A stretch of 64,000 nt of DNA from CAIXLI01 sp964587125 (GTDB lineage: Bacteria; Pseudomonadota; Alphaproteobacteria; UBA9219). Under the pieces are notes generated by a model. It made no database searches. It worked only from the letters and a program-made list of their open reading frames with translations, and was not told the DNA's origin. Below are positions 9,585-18,578 of this stretch, one piece after another (within the stretch, counting starts at the first letter, position 1; each line of letters opens with the position of its first letter). The stretch spans positions 11,509 through 75,508 of the forward strand of contig CAZPKC010000011.1 in NCBI GenBank assembly GCA_964587125.1. The letters run 5' to 3'. Both the position numbers and the translations under genes were made by a program.

Positions 9585-9669
9585 TGGTGCGGGCAGTCGG
9601 AATCGAACCGACACGCCTTGCGGCTCAGGATTTTAAGTCCTGTACGTCTACCAGTTCCGTCATGCCCGC
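9585..9669 (-). tRNA. tRNA-Leu (anticodon UAA)
   Basis: 85-nt class II tRNA read on the minus strand. The 7 bp acceptor stem pairs GCGGGCA with TGCCCGC, and CCA is encoded. The anticodon loop CTTAAAA is closed by CAGGA/TCCTG, putting the UAA anticodon at 9633-9635. The variable arm carries GCC...GGC, and the T arm has GTTCGATTC. It decodes UUA and UUG. It lies 85 bp upstream of guaA on the same strand. Confidence 0.96.
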
Positions 9670-9730
9670 AGACCGTGGCAGAAAGTATCAGTAAATCAGG
9701 CCCATGCCAAGGGTTGCTGTACGTCTTTGG

Positions 9731-10627
9731 TTAAGGCGCAACAGATTTAATCTCTTCCGCCGTCACGTACTTCCACGACGCCAGATGCACGACGACCAAA
9801 CCCGCGACGCTTCCCGATTCAAGCCGCACGGGCATTTCCGGCAAACCCGGCGCGGGAGGCGCAAGCCAAATGAGGAAGGGATCGCGTCCTGCCTCTGTTT
9901 CCGTCTTTTTCCAGAAATTTGCGTGCTCGCGGTCTTTCCATTCTCCCGAAATCATCTTGAAATCCGCCCCGCACAGGCGCGCGTTGCCGCTATAGACGCC
10001 GTATTCCTCGCCCTCGGTAACACCGGTTCCTTCATCCCTTCCTGTAATGTCGAAACGGCGCTTGCCGTCAAAAACGGGAACGGGAATCGCGCAGCTTTTC
10101 TGCACCGCGACGTGCGCAAGCATTTGCAAAAGCGCCGTGACGGGATCGAGCGAATTTTTCCTTTCCTCCGGCGTGACGATCTCGCGGTTTTCATCATGAT
10201 TGGGCGGATCGAATTCGGGAACGGCGTCGCCCTTGGCGTTGTAATGTATCTTCGTAATTCTCAGCTTATGTCCCCATTCGTCGTGCGAATAAAATTCCTT
10301 CGGCTCCAAACGATCCCCTTTGATAAAGCCGTAGGCGTCGAGCGTCGTTTCCCACGGAATGAGCCATCCCCAAAAGCCGTGAGTTCCCGCCTTCACGACA
10401 ACATGATAGTCGTTTTTCTGCTCCTCGAACCAAACGCGGGTTTGGACGAGATGAAAACCGCCGACATAAATATCATAAGTAATGAAAATCGGCGGGAGCG
10501 TGGGGATTTTTGATTTTGCAAGCTTTGCCGCGGGCGCGCAAAAACCTTTGGTTTTTTCGGCATGCGCCGATGTAAAAGAGCCCCATAAAGCAATCAGGGT
10601 TAACAGGGTCAATTTCTTCAATTTCAT
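9731..10627 (-). CDS. DUF3108 family periplasmic protein
   Basis: 298 residues with a clear Sec signal peptide (MKLKKLTLLTLIALWGSF, cleavage near SAHA-EK). The mature part matches the DUF3108 pattern: an opening ITYDIYVGGFHL strand, then FWGWLIPW, SHDEWGHK and a C-terminal LASW. Members occur widely in alphaproteobacteria, are exported and have no settled function. The gene stands alone upstream of tRNA-Leu on the same strand. Family assignment is by pattern recognition. Confidence 0.75.
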   Translation of the reverse strand: MKLKKLTLLTLIALWGSFTSAHAEKTKGFCAPAAKLAKSKIPTLPPIFITYDIYVGGFHLVQTRVWFEEQKNDYHVVVKAGTHGFWGWLIPWETTLDAYGFIKGDRLEPKEFYSHDEWGHKLRITKIHYNAKGDAVPEFDPPNHDENREIVTPEERKNSLDPVTALLQMLAHVAVQKSCAIPVPVFDGKRRFDITGRDEGTGVTEGEEYGVYSGNARLCGADFKMISGEWKDREHANFWKKTETEAGRDPFLIWLAPPAPGLPEMPVRLESGSVAGLVVVHLASWKYVTAEEIKSVAP

Positions 10628-10741
10628 GCTTCATCCTACGTTGAAAGTATTTTTTGCAATGGCATTTTTGTCTGGTCGTGTGGTACACTCGGGCCATTCG
10701 AGCTTTGAGCATTATTTATCCATAATGAAAAGAATGCAAAT

Positions 10742-11041
10742 ATGACTATCAAGAATCAGATGAAAGAATCCTTTCGTTATGCAATGGAATCCTTGTGCGA
10801 GGCAAATATGCGCCTTAGCGAGTTTGCCGTGCGCAAGCAAAAATTCTTTGGTACCGGCGTGTCTTTGGCTCTTTATTTTGACGTCCTTTCTATCTTAATG
10901 AAAAGGCCTGATTGGGGATATGTCGGTGGTCTTGTTTTTTTGACGATGATAACCCCACCCGTCGGGCTGGAATTGTTAGATCGTGCCGTTTACAATCGCT
11001 ACTTAAAAAAGAATTCCCGTTTCCAAGATTGTGCTCCATAA
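10742..11041 (+). CDS. Small hypothetical membrane protein, 99 aa
   Basis: I do not recognise it. A short basic/amphipathic N-terminus is followed by two hydrophobic stretches (TGVSLALYFDVLSIL and GYVGGLVFLTMITPPVGL), so it is probably a two-span membrane protein with charged ends. The start overlaps by ATGA the stop of a tiny upstream reading frame, and the Shine-Dalgarno is weak. Codon use is AT-rich compared with lysK downstream. Confidence 0.5.
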   Translation: MTIKNQMKESFRYAMESLCEANMRLSEFAVRKQKFFGTGVSLALYFDVLSILMKRPDWGYVGGLVFLTMITPPVGLELLDRAVYNRYLKKNSRFQDCAP

Positions 11042-11185
11042 ACGTTGGGTCAGCCGACACAGCGTTTTTTGATGAAATTCCGCAGAATTTCAAAGGCGTC
11101 TCATGCTTCGCTTGCAGCAAAAAAATGTAGGAATATAGTGTAACCACGCTAGAATGGTTTTCTGCATTTAAACTTCAGGTGAATC

Positions 11186-12841
11186 GTGTCGCAAGATAAA
11201 GAATTTCAGACCTCAAAAGCCTCCGTTCTCGATGAAACGGCAGCCGCAAGCGCAGACGGCTTGTGGGTCGGCAAAGTCGCCGACAAAGTTCTCGCGGAAT
11301 TTCCCGATCGGGACGTTTATACCTGCGCTGCGGGCATCAGCCCTTCGGGCATCGTCCATTTCGGAAACTTCCGCGACGTGGCCACGTCGCTCGCCGTCAA
11401 GAACGAACTGATCGCGCGCGGCAAAAAAGCGCGCCTATTGTTTTCGTGGGATAACTACGACCGCTTCCGCAAAGTCCCGGCGGGCATCGATCCTGCATGG
11501 GCGAAGTACATCGGCATGCCTTTGACCGCCGTACCCGACCCCAAAGGCGAATACGAATCCTACGCGCGCCGCTTCGAGGTCGAGCTCGAACAATCGATCA
11601 AGGAATTGGAAATCGACCTTGAGTACCGCTATCAGACAAAGGAATACAAATCGGGCCGCTATGCCGAACAAATGGCGTTCGTCCTCCAAAACCGCAGGAA
11701 AGCCGCCGATATCCAGCTTCAATTTAAAACCGACAAGGGCAATCAGGAAAAGGGCATCGATCCCGAAGAATATCGGAATACCTATTTTCCCATCACCGTC
11801 TATTCGCGTTTTTCGGGAACCGACAAGGTTCAGGTGATCTCCTACGACGGCGGCACGAAGCTGACGTACCGATGCCTCGTGACCGACAAGGTCGAGCAGA
11901 TCGATTTCAAGGAAACGCCCGTCGTCAAATTGCCGTGGAAGCTCGATTGGCCGATGCGCTGGCGCGAAGAAGGCGTGAATTTCGAGCCCGGCGGTAAAGA
12001 CCACGCGACGCCCGGCGGAAGTTACGACGTTTCCGCGACCGTCGCGCGCGAATTGTTCGGTTTCAAGCCTCCCGTGTTTCAAGGCTATCTGTTCGTCGGC
12101 ATTCAGGGCGTCAAGGGCGACAAGATGTCGGGATCGAAAGGCGGCGCGGTGTCTCCCGCGACGCTGCTCGAAATTTACGAACCGGCATTGCTGAAGTGGC
12201 TTTATATGCGCCGCCCGCCCACGCAGAGCTTCAACCTCGCGTTCGACACGGAAGTCTATCGCCAGTACGACGAATTCGACCGCGAAGTGACGAAAGTCCA
12301 GAAAGGCGACGCGTCGCCCGCCGAGCAGAAGATCATCCGGTTCAGCGGCGTGAAAGAAAACTGCCCCACTCCCATCGCTTTCAAGCAAGCCGTGGCGTTA
12401 GGACAAATCACGCAATGGCAGGCGGGAAAAATGCGCGAACTTGCCGAGAAATCGGGCGTTCCGTGCAGTGAGGCCTCGATCGCCTCGCGCCTCATGAAAG
12501 CGAAGGCGTGGCTGAACAGCTATAATCCCGAGGAAATCATCGCCCTGCGCGCCGCGCCGAATGCGGACTATGCGGCGGCGATGGACGATAAGCGCCGCGC
12601 GCAAGTAGCGGCGTTGCGTAAACTTCTTCAAGAAAACATCACCTCCATCGCCGCGTTGGAAGAAAATCTGTACGGCATCCCCAAAGACCCCGCTTTGAAC
12701 GATAAGGAATTGAAAGCCGCGCAGCGCGGGTTCTTCAAGGACGTATATAATCTCCTGATCGGCAAAGATGCCGGGCCGCGCCTTTCGACTTTTTTGTGGG
12801 CGATCAACCGCGAAGCGGTGTTGAAGCTTCTTTCTTTTTAA
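11186..12841 (+). CDS. lysK: Lysyl-tRNA synthetase, class I
   Basis: 551 residues. It charges tRNA-Lys in the cytoplasm. This is the class I (archaeal-type) enzyme used by many alphaproteobacteria instead of class II LysS: Rossmann core with PSGIVHFGN (HIGH equivalent) near residue 55 and KMSGS at 313-317, plus a C-terminal helical domain. The start is GTG with AGGTG about 5 nt upstream, and no in-frame ATG fits better. The stop is 3 bp from that of the convergent repeat protein. Confidence 0.95.
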   Translation: MSQDKEFQTSKASVLDETAAASADGLWVGKVADKVLAEFPDRDVYTCAAGISPSGIVHFGNFRDVATSLAVKNELIARGKKARLLFSWDNYDRFRKVPAGIDPAWAKYIGMPLTAVPDPKGEYESYARRFEVELEQSIKELEIDLEYRYQTKEYKSGRYAEQMAFVLQNRRKAADIQLQFKTDKGNQEKGIDPEEYRNTYFPITVYSRFSGTDKVQVISYDGGTKLTYRCLVTDKVEQIDFKETPVVKLPWKLDWPMRWREEGVNFEPGGKDHATPGGSYDVSATVARELFGFKPPVFQGYLFVGIQGVKGDKMSGSKGGAVSPATLLEIYEPALLKWLYMRRPPTQSFNLAFDTEVYRQYDEFDREVTKVQKGDASPAEQKIIRFSGVKENCPTPIAFKQAVALGQITQWQAGKMRELAEKSGVPCSEASIASRLMKAKAWLNSYNPEEIIALRAAPNADYAAAMDDKRRAQVAALRKLLQENITSIAALEENLYGIPKDPALNDKELKAAQRGFFKDVYNLLIGKDAGPRLSTFLWAINREAVLKLLSF

Positions 12842-12844
12842 GCC

Positions 12845-14506
12845 TTACTGATTTCCGGCGGCAGGAGGCGGCGCAATAACCGCTTGACCCGCATTTGCAG
12901 GCGCTGGGACTCCGACAACCGGCTGCTGCTGAGTTGGAATCGGAGCAATAGGCGTCGTGACAATTCCCGGAGCAACGCCGACAGGTGCTGGAACCCCGAC
13001 AACCGGCTGCTGCGTTGGAGCCGAAGCGATGGGCGTCGTGACAATTCCCGGAGCAACGCCGACAGGCGCGGGAACCCCGACAACCGGCTGCTGCGTTGGA
13101 GCCGAAGCGATGGGCGTCGTGACAATTCCCGGAGCAACGCCGACAGGCGCAGGAACCCCGACAACCGGCTGCTGCTGCATTGGAGCCGAAGCGATGGGCG
13201 TCGTGACAATTCCCGGAGCAATGCCGACAGGCGCAGAAGTCGCGGCCGGCTGCGGCGCGGCGGGCATAGGCACAGGGGTCGCGGCTGGCTGAGGAGACGC
13301 AGGCACAGGCGCTGCGGCAGGAGGAAGCGGCGCGAGTGGCGTCGGAGCCGCATTGGCGGGAGCTGCCGGAATTGCTGCAGGAGGAGGAACCGGAGCTGGC
13401 GACGGAGCCAAAACGATGCCAGCCTCTGCCGGTGCGCCCACATTTTGCGGCGGAGATGCAGGAACGGGCTGATTTCCGACCGTGACCGGTTGTTGCGGCT
13501 TATTAACTTTCTTTTTGGCAGCATGCTTAACCGCCGCATGTTTTTTCACATGGGAGGAAAGGATCAGCCCGCTTGTACGGCGGGCTTCAAAGCTCGTGCA
13601 TCCGCTGATGCCCTGGAAAGTGGCGCTGAAGGCATCCTTTGCGGGATCGAAGCTGCCGACGATCACCGTGTTATAGTACCCTTGCGGACGCTTGATCCAG
13701 TTTCCCGGGTTGATCAAAATGCGCTTCGATTCATTATCATACTGGCCATAGACGGTATAAGAGCCTTCGGGAACCGAGGGGTTCTTTTCCGTCGGATAGA
13801 ATTTAAACACGCCGTCGAAATCCATGCCGCGCAGGGATTTGATCTGCAGTGTGCCGCCCGTAGAACCCTGAGCGCACGCGTATGTGCCGATCCATTCGCC
13901 CACCGGAGAGAATCCGTCGATGACGATGGGCTTCGATCCCTTCTTGCCCGCATTTTTAGAAGGTGCTTGCGGCAAGGCATCCGCCGGAATCGGAAACACT
14001 TGCACCGAGGGCGGAGTCGGAGCCGGGCGATGAGTCGACGCGACGGGAACGCTCGCCTCGCACAGGTTCAAAACGAGCCCCAATTCGTTCGCCGACCAGA
14101 GGAAGATAAAATGCTTGCTAGAGCCGTCCGCCGTGAACAGCGTGATTTCCTTGGAATCCGATTTCAGGGTTTCCGGCGCAACCGTATAGCCCATGTTGCG
14201 CAATTTTTCGACGGTGCCGTTAAAAATCCGGTTGACGCGATTTTGCTCGGTCTGCTTCATCCGCCAGCCATAGGCTTCCATTTTGCCGCAACTGCGTCCC
14301 AGTTCGCTGCTGACGGTCAAAAGCGCCATTTGGAAATTCTGCTCGACGGGCAATTGTATGGGAAAATCGTCAAACGTCACGCCCGTCAAAGGCGACGAGG
14401 AGGCCAGCGGCAGCTCCGCCGCGCGCGCGCGGGGGAAGAAACCTAGGGCGGCAACGGCCAAAGTCAGTATGAGAGCGCCTTTCATCCAGCGGGTTGCGTA
14501 TTTCAT
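12845..14506 (-). CDS. Secreted protein with Pro/Ala-rich tandem-repeat C-terminus
   Basis: 553 residues of unknown function. A signal peptide (ILTLAVAALGFFPRARA-AE) leads to a globular part of about 320 residues with several Cys. This part contains SPVGEWIGTYACAQGSTGGT and a Gly/Tyr-rich beta section that reads like a small beta-barrel or lipocalin-like domain. From about residue 345 the chain is Pro/Ala/Val low complexity, ending in four copies of a 27-28 residue unit. The GAGGATG Shine-Dalgarno is 6 nt from the ATG. Periplasmic or surface location is likely. The repeats may span or attach to the wall, which is inference. Confidence 0.7.
   Translation of the reverse strand: MKYATRWMKGALILTLAVAALGFFPRARAAELPLASSSPLTGVTFDDFPIQLPVEQNFQMALLTVSSELGRSCGKMEAYGWRMKQTEQNRVNRIFNGTVEKLRNMGYTVAPETLKSDSKEITLFTADGSSKHFIFLWSANELGLVLNLCEASVPVASTHRPAPTPPSVQVFPIPADALPQAPSKNAGKKGSKPIVIDGFSPVGEWIGTYACAQGSTGGTLQIKSLRGMDFDGVFKFYPTEKNPSVPEGSYTVYGQYDNESKRILINPGNWIKRPQGYYNTVIVGSFDPAKDAFSATFQGISGCTSFEARRTSGLILSSHVKKHAAVKHAAKKKVNKPQQPVTVGNQPVPASPPQNVGAPAEAGIVLAPSPAPVPPPAAIPAAPANAAPTPLAPLPPAAAPVPASPQPAATPVPMPAAPQPAATSAPVGIAPGIVTTPIASAPMQQQPVVGVPAPVGVAPGIVTTPIASAPTQQPVVGVPAPVGVAPGIVTTPIASAPTQQPVVGVPAPVGVAPGIVTTPIAPIPTQQQPVVGVPAPANAGQAVIAPPPAAGNQ
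12902..13231 (-). repeat. Four in-frame 81-84 bp tandem repeats
   Basis: The unit on the plus strand recurs at 12950, 13031, 13112 and 13196 (start of GGCGTCGTG), giving periods of 81, 81 and 84 bp. Each unit encodes PVGVAPGIVTTPIA followed by a QQ/QQQ-PVVGVPA segment. The 84 bp spacing reflects one extra Gln codon. Near identity at the DNA level implies recent duplication or gene conversion. Confidence 0.9.
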
Positions 14507-14661
14507 TTTTGCTCATCCTCAATCGCGGGGGCTTGCGCGAATCGCGCGGATAACTGTCCAATACTATGCCGTTCTACGCGGTGATGCGCAAGCGGGTATG
14601 AAAACCGCGATTTCAAACAAAAACGGCGGAAAATGGCGAAGATTCGGAATTAGGCCAGTCC

Positions 14662-15120
14662 CTAAGGCGTTAGCCCGAAGTTATTGGCAAAATCCGGGTC
14701 ATGATATCTGAGACAATGCAGGATCGTGCTGGTGATTTCCTTCTCGGCCGGCGAAAACACGGGCCGCAAATTGTTGCCTCCGACAAAAATCCCCCCCAGC
14801 GTAAAGTTATATTCGCAGCGATACCCAAGCGAGCGATTATGGCTATCAAAGCTAACTCTCTTTCCGTCAGGAAGATCGGCATTGTTCACCCAGAATCTGA
14901 CGCCCATTCTTTGCTTTTTCGGGTCATAATGAGAAACAGTCGCTTGGGCCGGAGCGACAAGGTCGATACGCGAACACACTATCTTTTGCGACGGAGAGGC
15001 GATAAGCACGGGGTCATAATAGACGCTTGAATTCAAACGCTTGATGAGCCCTATTTTAATCCCTGCAAGATTCAAATCTTCGCATATTCTCTTCACGACG
15101 ATTAAGTGCGCGTTGTCCAT
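14662..15120 (-). CDS. Hypothetical protein, 152 aa
   Basis: No family recognised. It is a soluble protein with no signal peptide and a mixed alpha/beta pattern. Notable stretches are LAGIKIGLIKRL, HYDPKKQRMGVRFWV and a Gly-rich FTLGGIFVGGNNL. I place the start at the ATG at 15120, where AAGGA lies 4 nt upstream. An in-frame ATG at 15138 lacks a Shine-Dalgarno. The gene is AT-richer than neighbouring rplA. It ends about 155 bp from the secreted repeat protein on the same strand. Confidence 0.6.
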   Translation of the reverse strand: MDNAHLIVVKRICEDLNLAGIKIGLIKRLNSSVYYDPVLIASPSQKIVCSRIDLVAPAQATVSHYDPKKQRMGVRFWVNNADLPDGKRVSFDSHNRSLGYRCEYNFTLGGIFVGGNNLRPVFSPAEKEITSTILHCLRYHDPDFANNFGLTP

Positions 15121-15192
15121 AATATCCTTCGAAAACATAAATTAATAAACACATACGTGAACTCTATCATACGTCTTTATGACCATGAAAAT

Positions 15193-15231
15193 AAAAACGG
15201 CGCAAGGATTTTAACCTTGCGCCGTTTTTTA
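15193..15231. terminator. Bidirectional terminator after rplA
   Basis: A 15 bp perfect stem (15193-15207 with 15215-15229) around a 7-nt loop is flanked by A and T runs on both sides. It lies 18 bp past the rplA stop and between rplA and the convergent side of the hypothetical gene region, so it should stop transcription on either strand. Confidence 0.92.
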
Positions 15232-15248
15232 TCGTTAATTTCGGCTTC

Positions 15249-15947
15249 TTATTCGGTAATCGTATTCACGTCCACCTTAACGCCCGGCCCCATCGTCGAG
15301 GACAGGCTGATGCGCTTGACATACGTGCCTTTGACGCCCGCAGGACGCGCTTTCACGATCGCCTGAATGAAGGCTCTGGCGTTCGTGAGAAGATCGGCTT
15401 CCGAAAAGTTCGCTTTGCCGATTCCCGCCTGAACGATTCCGGCCTTTTCGGCGCGGAATTCGATCGAGCCCGCCTTGGCGGACTTGACCGCGTCGGCCAC
15501 GTTCGCCGAAACGGTTCCAAGCTTCGGGTTCGGCATCAGGCCGCGAGGACCTAAGACTTTCCCCAGCTTGCCGACGACGCCCATCATATCGGGCGTCGCG
15601 ATGACGCGGTCGAAATCGCTTTTGCCGGCCATAATGGCTTCGGCCAGATCGTCGGCTCCGACGAAATCGGCTCCGGCGGCTTTGGCGGCATCCGCCTTTT
15701 CGCCCTTGGCGAAAACGGCGACGCGGACGGTCTTGCCTGTGCCGTGAGGCAGGGAAACGACGCCGCGCACCGTCTGGTCGGATTGCTTGGTGTCGATGTT
15801 CAGGTTAATCGCCACTTCGACGGATTCGACGAACTTGCGCGCGGTTTGCGAAGCGTTCGAGAGAACCAACTTCACCGCTTCGGGCAAGGCATAGGCCTTG
15901 TTGCGATCGACGTTCTTTAAGGCGTTACGAATTTTTTTGCCACTCAT
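15249..15947 (-). CDS. rplA: 50S ribosomal protein L1
   Basis: 232 residues, normal length. It binds 23S rRNA at the L1 stalk and in many bacteria represses its own operon. Typical segments are seen: TVRGVVSLPHGTGK, FVGADDL, MPNPKLGTV and the terminal TYVKRISLSSTMGPGVKVD. AAGGAG lies before the ATG. rplK is 79 bp upstream. The usual downstream rplJ-rplL are absent, since the transcript ends at the terminator at 15193-15231. Confidence 0.98.
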   Translation of the reverse strand: MSGKKIRNALKNVDRNKAYALPEAVKLVLSNASQTARKFVESVEVAINLNIDTKQSDQTVRGVVSLPHGTGKTVRVAVFAKGEKADAAKAAGADFVGADDLAEAIMAGKSDFDRVIATPDMMGVVGKLGKVLGPRGLMPNPKLGTVSANVADAVKSAKAGSIEFRAEKAGIVQAGIGKANFSEADLLTNARAFIQAIVKARPAGVKGTYVKRISLSSTMGPGVKVDVNTITE

Positions 15948-16026
15948 GATAGCTCCTTTTTAATTTGGGGCGCGACTACTCTGCGGTACGCCAACTTCGT
16001 TGGCTCCCCGCAACCGTGACTGCGCC

Positions 16027-16458
16027 CTATTTCTCCACAACTTCGAGGCCCATCGAGCGGGCGGAACCGATGATCATTTTGCTGGCCGCTTCGATATCGT
16101 TTGCATTCAGATCGGCCATTTTCTTGGCCGCAATTTCGCGAATCTGCGCCATCGTAATGGTGCCGACCGTTTCGGCGCCCGTTGTCTTCGCGCCCTTCTC
16201 GATCTTGGCCGCTTTCTTGATGAAATAGGTGTTCGGCGGCTGCTTCGTGATGAAAGTGAAGCTGCGATCCGAGTACGCCGTGATGACGACCGGAATCGGC
16301 ATGCCCTTTTCCAAGCCTTGCGTCTTGGCATTGAACTGCTTGCAGAATTCCATGATGTTCAGGCCGCGCTGACCGAGCGCGGGGCCGATCGGAGGCGACG
16401 GATTCGCGGCGCCCGCCGGAACCTGAAGCTTGATGAGGCCAACAACTTCTTTTGCCAT
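16027..16458 (-). CDS. rplK: 50S ribosomal protein L11
   Basis: 143 residues, normal length. It forms the GTPase-associated centre of the large subunit with 23S rRNA. The N-terminal PAGAANPSPPIGPALGQRG with its proline-rich linker and the C-terminal rRNA-binding domain are intact. GGGAGAAA precedes the ATG. The 190 bp leader contains a CCAGT...ACTGG hairpin near 16552-16567. secE and nusG, which normally precede rplK, are not here. Confidence 0.98.
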   Translation of the reverse strand: MAKEVVGLIKLQVPAGAANPSPPIGPALGQRGLNIMEFCKQFNAKTQGLEKGMPIPVVITAYSDRSFTFITKQPPNTYFIKKAAKIEKGAKTTGAETVGTITMAQIREIAAKKMADLNANDIEAASKMIIGSARSMGLEVVEK

Positions 16459-16647
16459 AGTATTTCTCCCTTAAGTAAAAAACTTCGACGCGCGGCAAAG
16501 CCACGCGTAAAGCAGACCATCTCCATATGAAGGGAATTTTATGTTCCCCCGACCAGTTTTTAGACTGGTTAGCGTGGTGCGGCTTCCTTGGGTATTGGTT
16601 GAAGGAACGCCTTCCACACCGATTTCACGCGCGGTTTGTAGGCAAAA

Positions 16648-16974
16648 TCAGGGCGTAAGTCCAGATGTATTTTGGAGCATGCCTAGGTCGTGTTGAATTT
16701 TTTCCAAGGAAGGGCATTCGGGTAATTTCCACCCCTCTTCATTATTTTTGCCATATTCGTCAATGGTATAAAGATCGGCCTCGCTTCTTTTTTTGGTCGT
16801 TTTTTGAGAAATCGCGGTCTGCGCAATTCTCTCTTCATGGCAAATTGAAGAAATGGAGCTACTCACTCCAGGGCATATTGGAGCGACGGCAATACATACT
16901 TTAGAGCGCACAGAGACCGCACTAAGATCTTCCCAAGGATACACAGATGTATCTGTTATGCCGTCTTCTTCCAT
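16648..16974 (-). CDS. Hypothetical protein, 108 aa
   Basis: Unrecognised small protein. The first part is acidic and contains four Cys residues (CIAVAPICPG, SSICHEE). The C-terminal half is charged and probably helical. No signal peptide. I take the ATG at 16974, which has AGGGA 5 nt upstream. An in-frame ATG at 17022 would add 16 residues but has no convincing ribosome site. It sits upstream of rplK on the same strand, AT-rich compared with the operon, and looks lineage-specific. Confidence 0.5.
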   Translation of the reverse strand: MEEDGITDTSVYPWEDLSAVSVRSKVCIAVAPICPGVSSSISSICHEERIAQTAISQKTTKKRSEADLYTIDEYGKNNEEGWKLPECPSLEKIQHDLGMLQNTSGLTP

Positions 16975-17090
16975 CTTAATCCCTTTTCCAAAGGCCGCAT
17001 CGCGAAGAATCATTCGCCTCATTGCAACTATAGCGCAAAAAGGATAATCAGAAATACTTTCATAAGCCGCTAAATATCTTAATCTTAACC

Positions 17091-18578
17091 ATGTCCCTTC
17101 AAAAAGCCCTCAACGCCCTGAAACGCAAGGATTTCGCAAAAGCCCGCGACCTGATCGCGCGCGAGGATGCGGCATTTTTTAGCCTTCAGCATTTTCTGAT
17201 TAAAGGGCTGGCGGAATCGGCGTTGGAAGATTGGGCTGCGGCCTTAAAGACTTTTACCGAAGCGACCGAACGTTTCCCGAATTATGCTTTATTCTGGCTT
17301 AACCGCGGCATAGCCGAGGAAAATTTGAAATCGTTCGATGCCGCCATTGCGAGCCAGGAACGCTGCATCGCGCTGGCCCCGACGCAGGCCGAAGCCTGCG
17401 GCAATTTATCGAATCTTTACCGCAACAAACGGCGTTTTCTCGAATCGGAAGCGATGGCGCGGCGCGCTTTGGCAAACGGGGCTTCCAAGGGAGATTCCCT
17501 GAATTGCCTCGGCCTCGCGCTTTGCAAGCAGGGAAAATTTGACGAGGCGAGAAAGATTTTCATCGAGGCGCATCGGGCCGCGACCGATAATCCCGACATT
17601 CTTTCCAACCACGCAAATCTGGAAGTAGAGGTTTTCAAATTCGACGAAGCGTGGAAACTTTTCGCCGCCGCGCGCGCCATAAAAGACAAACCCGTTTTCC
17701 GCCACGATGAAGCTTTGGCGCGGCTTTTGTCGGGAGATTACGAGCGCGGGTTCGAGTTGTTCGAGGCGCGGCTTGAAATGCCAAGCGCCCTGCGATTGCT
17801 TCCCTCGTTTCCCCTCTGGAAGGGCGAAAGCCTGAAAGGCAAGAAGCTTCTCATCATCGCCGAGCAGGGTTTCGGCGACGCTATACAATTCTGCCGCTAT
17901 CAGAAATTCCTGCCCGAAGGCGATTTGGTTTGGGCCGTTCCGAAAAATCTGGTGCGTTTGTTTAAGGGTTCCTTGCGCGGCGAGGTGCGGGACGAAAAAT
18001 CCGCCCTGCCCGCTTGCGATTATTTTATTCCGATGATTTCTCTGGCTTTTGCGACGCGGGCGTATGACGCGCCTTCGATGGAGCCTTATCTTTCGGCTCC
18101 CACAACGCCCGTTTTACCGAAGGGAAATCACGCTTGGAAGATCGGGTTGGCGTGGGCGGGATCGCCGACGCATCAACGCGATTACGAGCGGTCGATGCCG
18201 CTGAAGTTTTTTGCGCCTCTTTTGAACGAAGTCGCGGCGGATTTTTACGCGCCTTTCGTAGGCGACGCGTTAAACGATATCGGGGATTTTCCGATCATCC
18301 GCCTCGACGTTCTTATTGCGGATTTTGCCGACACCGCCGCTTTGCTGAAGCAGATGGATTGCCTTATCACGGTCGATACCGCCGTGGCGCATTTAGCGGG
18401 GGCTTTAGGCGTCAAAACTTTTTTGCTTGTTTCCCGTTGTCCCGATTGGCGCTGGGGCGTTAAGGGCGAAAAAACCGCCTTGTATCCGTCGGTAACCCTT
18501 GTGCGCCAGCCGGATTACGGCGATTGGGACGGCGTTATAAAAAAGCTTTTGCCGATTTTAAAAAATCTTAATCCCTGA
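17091..18578 (+). CDS. TPR protein with GT9-like C-terminal domain
   Basis: 495 residues. The N-terminal 230 or so residues are tetratricopeptide repeats (for example PNYALFWLNRGIAEENLKSF and SNLYRNKRRFLESEAMARRA). The C-terminal half resembles heptosyltransferase/GT9 enzymes: KIGLAWAGSPTHQRDYERSM, then CLITVDTAVAHLAGALGVKT and the WRWG segment. Such TPR-GT9 fusions are common in alphaproteobacteria, often near envelope or flagellin-modification genes. The substrate is unknown. It overlaps the convergent coaD 3' end by 11 bp. Confidence 0.8.
   Translation: MSLQKALNALKRKDFAKARDLIAREDAAFFSLQHFLIKGLAESALEDWAAALKTFTEATERFPNYALFWLNRGIAEENLKSFDAAIASQERCIALAPTQAEACGNLSNLYRNKRRFLESEAMARRALANGASKGDSLNCLGLALCKQGKFDEARKIFIEAHRAATDNPDILSNHANLEVEVFKFDEAWKLFAAARAIKDKPVFRHDEALARLLSGDYERGFELFEARLEMPSALRLLPSFPLWKGESLKGKKLLIIAEQGFGDAIQFCRYQKFLPEGDLVWAVPKNLVRLFKGSLRGEVRDEKSALPACDYFIPMISLAFATRAYDAPSMEPYLSAPTTPVLPKGNHAWKIGLAWAGSPTHQRDYERSMPLKFFAPLLNEVAADFYAPFVGDALNDIGDFPIIRLDVLIADFADTAALLKQMDCLITVDTAVAHLAGALGVKTFLLVSRCPDWRWGVKGEKTALYPSVTLVRQPDYGDWDGVIKKLLPILKNLNP

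Noticed and set aside
12902..13231. CRISPR-like array
   Set aside because: The 81-84 bp period has no spacer variation and stays in frame within a secreted protein gene.
12884..14446. 520-residue plus-strand frame opposite the repeat protein
   Set aside because: It is Arg-rich and mirrors the repeats of the minus-strand gene, which has a signal peptide and ribosome site.
14662..16974. Shared GLTP C-terminus of the two hypothetical proteins around rplK-rplA
   Set aside because: Only four residues match and the rest of the sequences differ, so chance is the best explanation.
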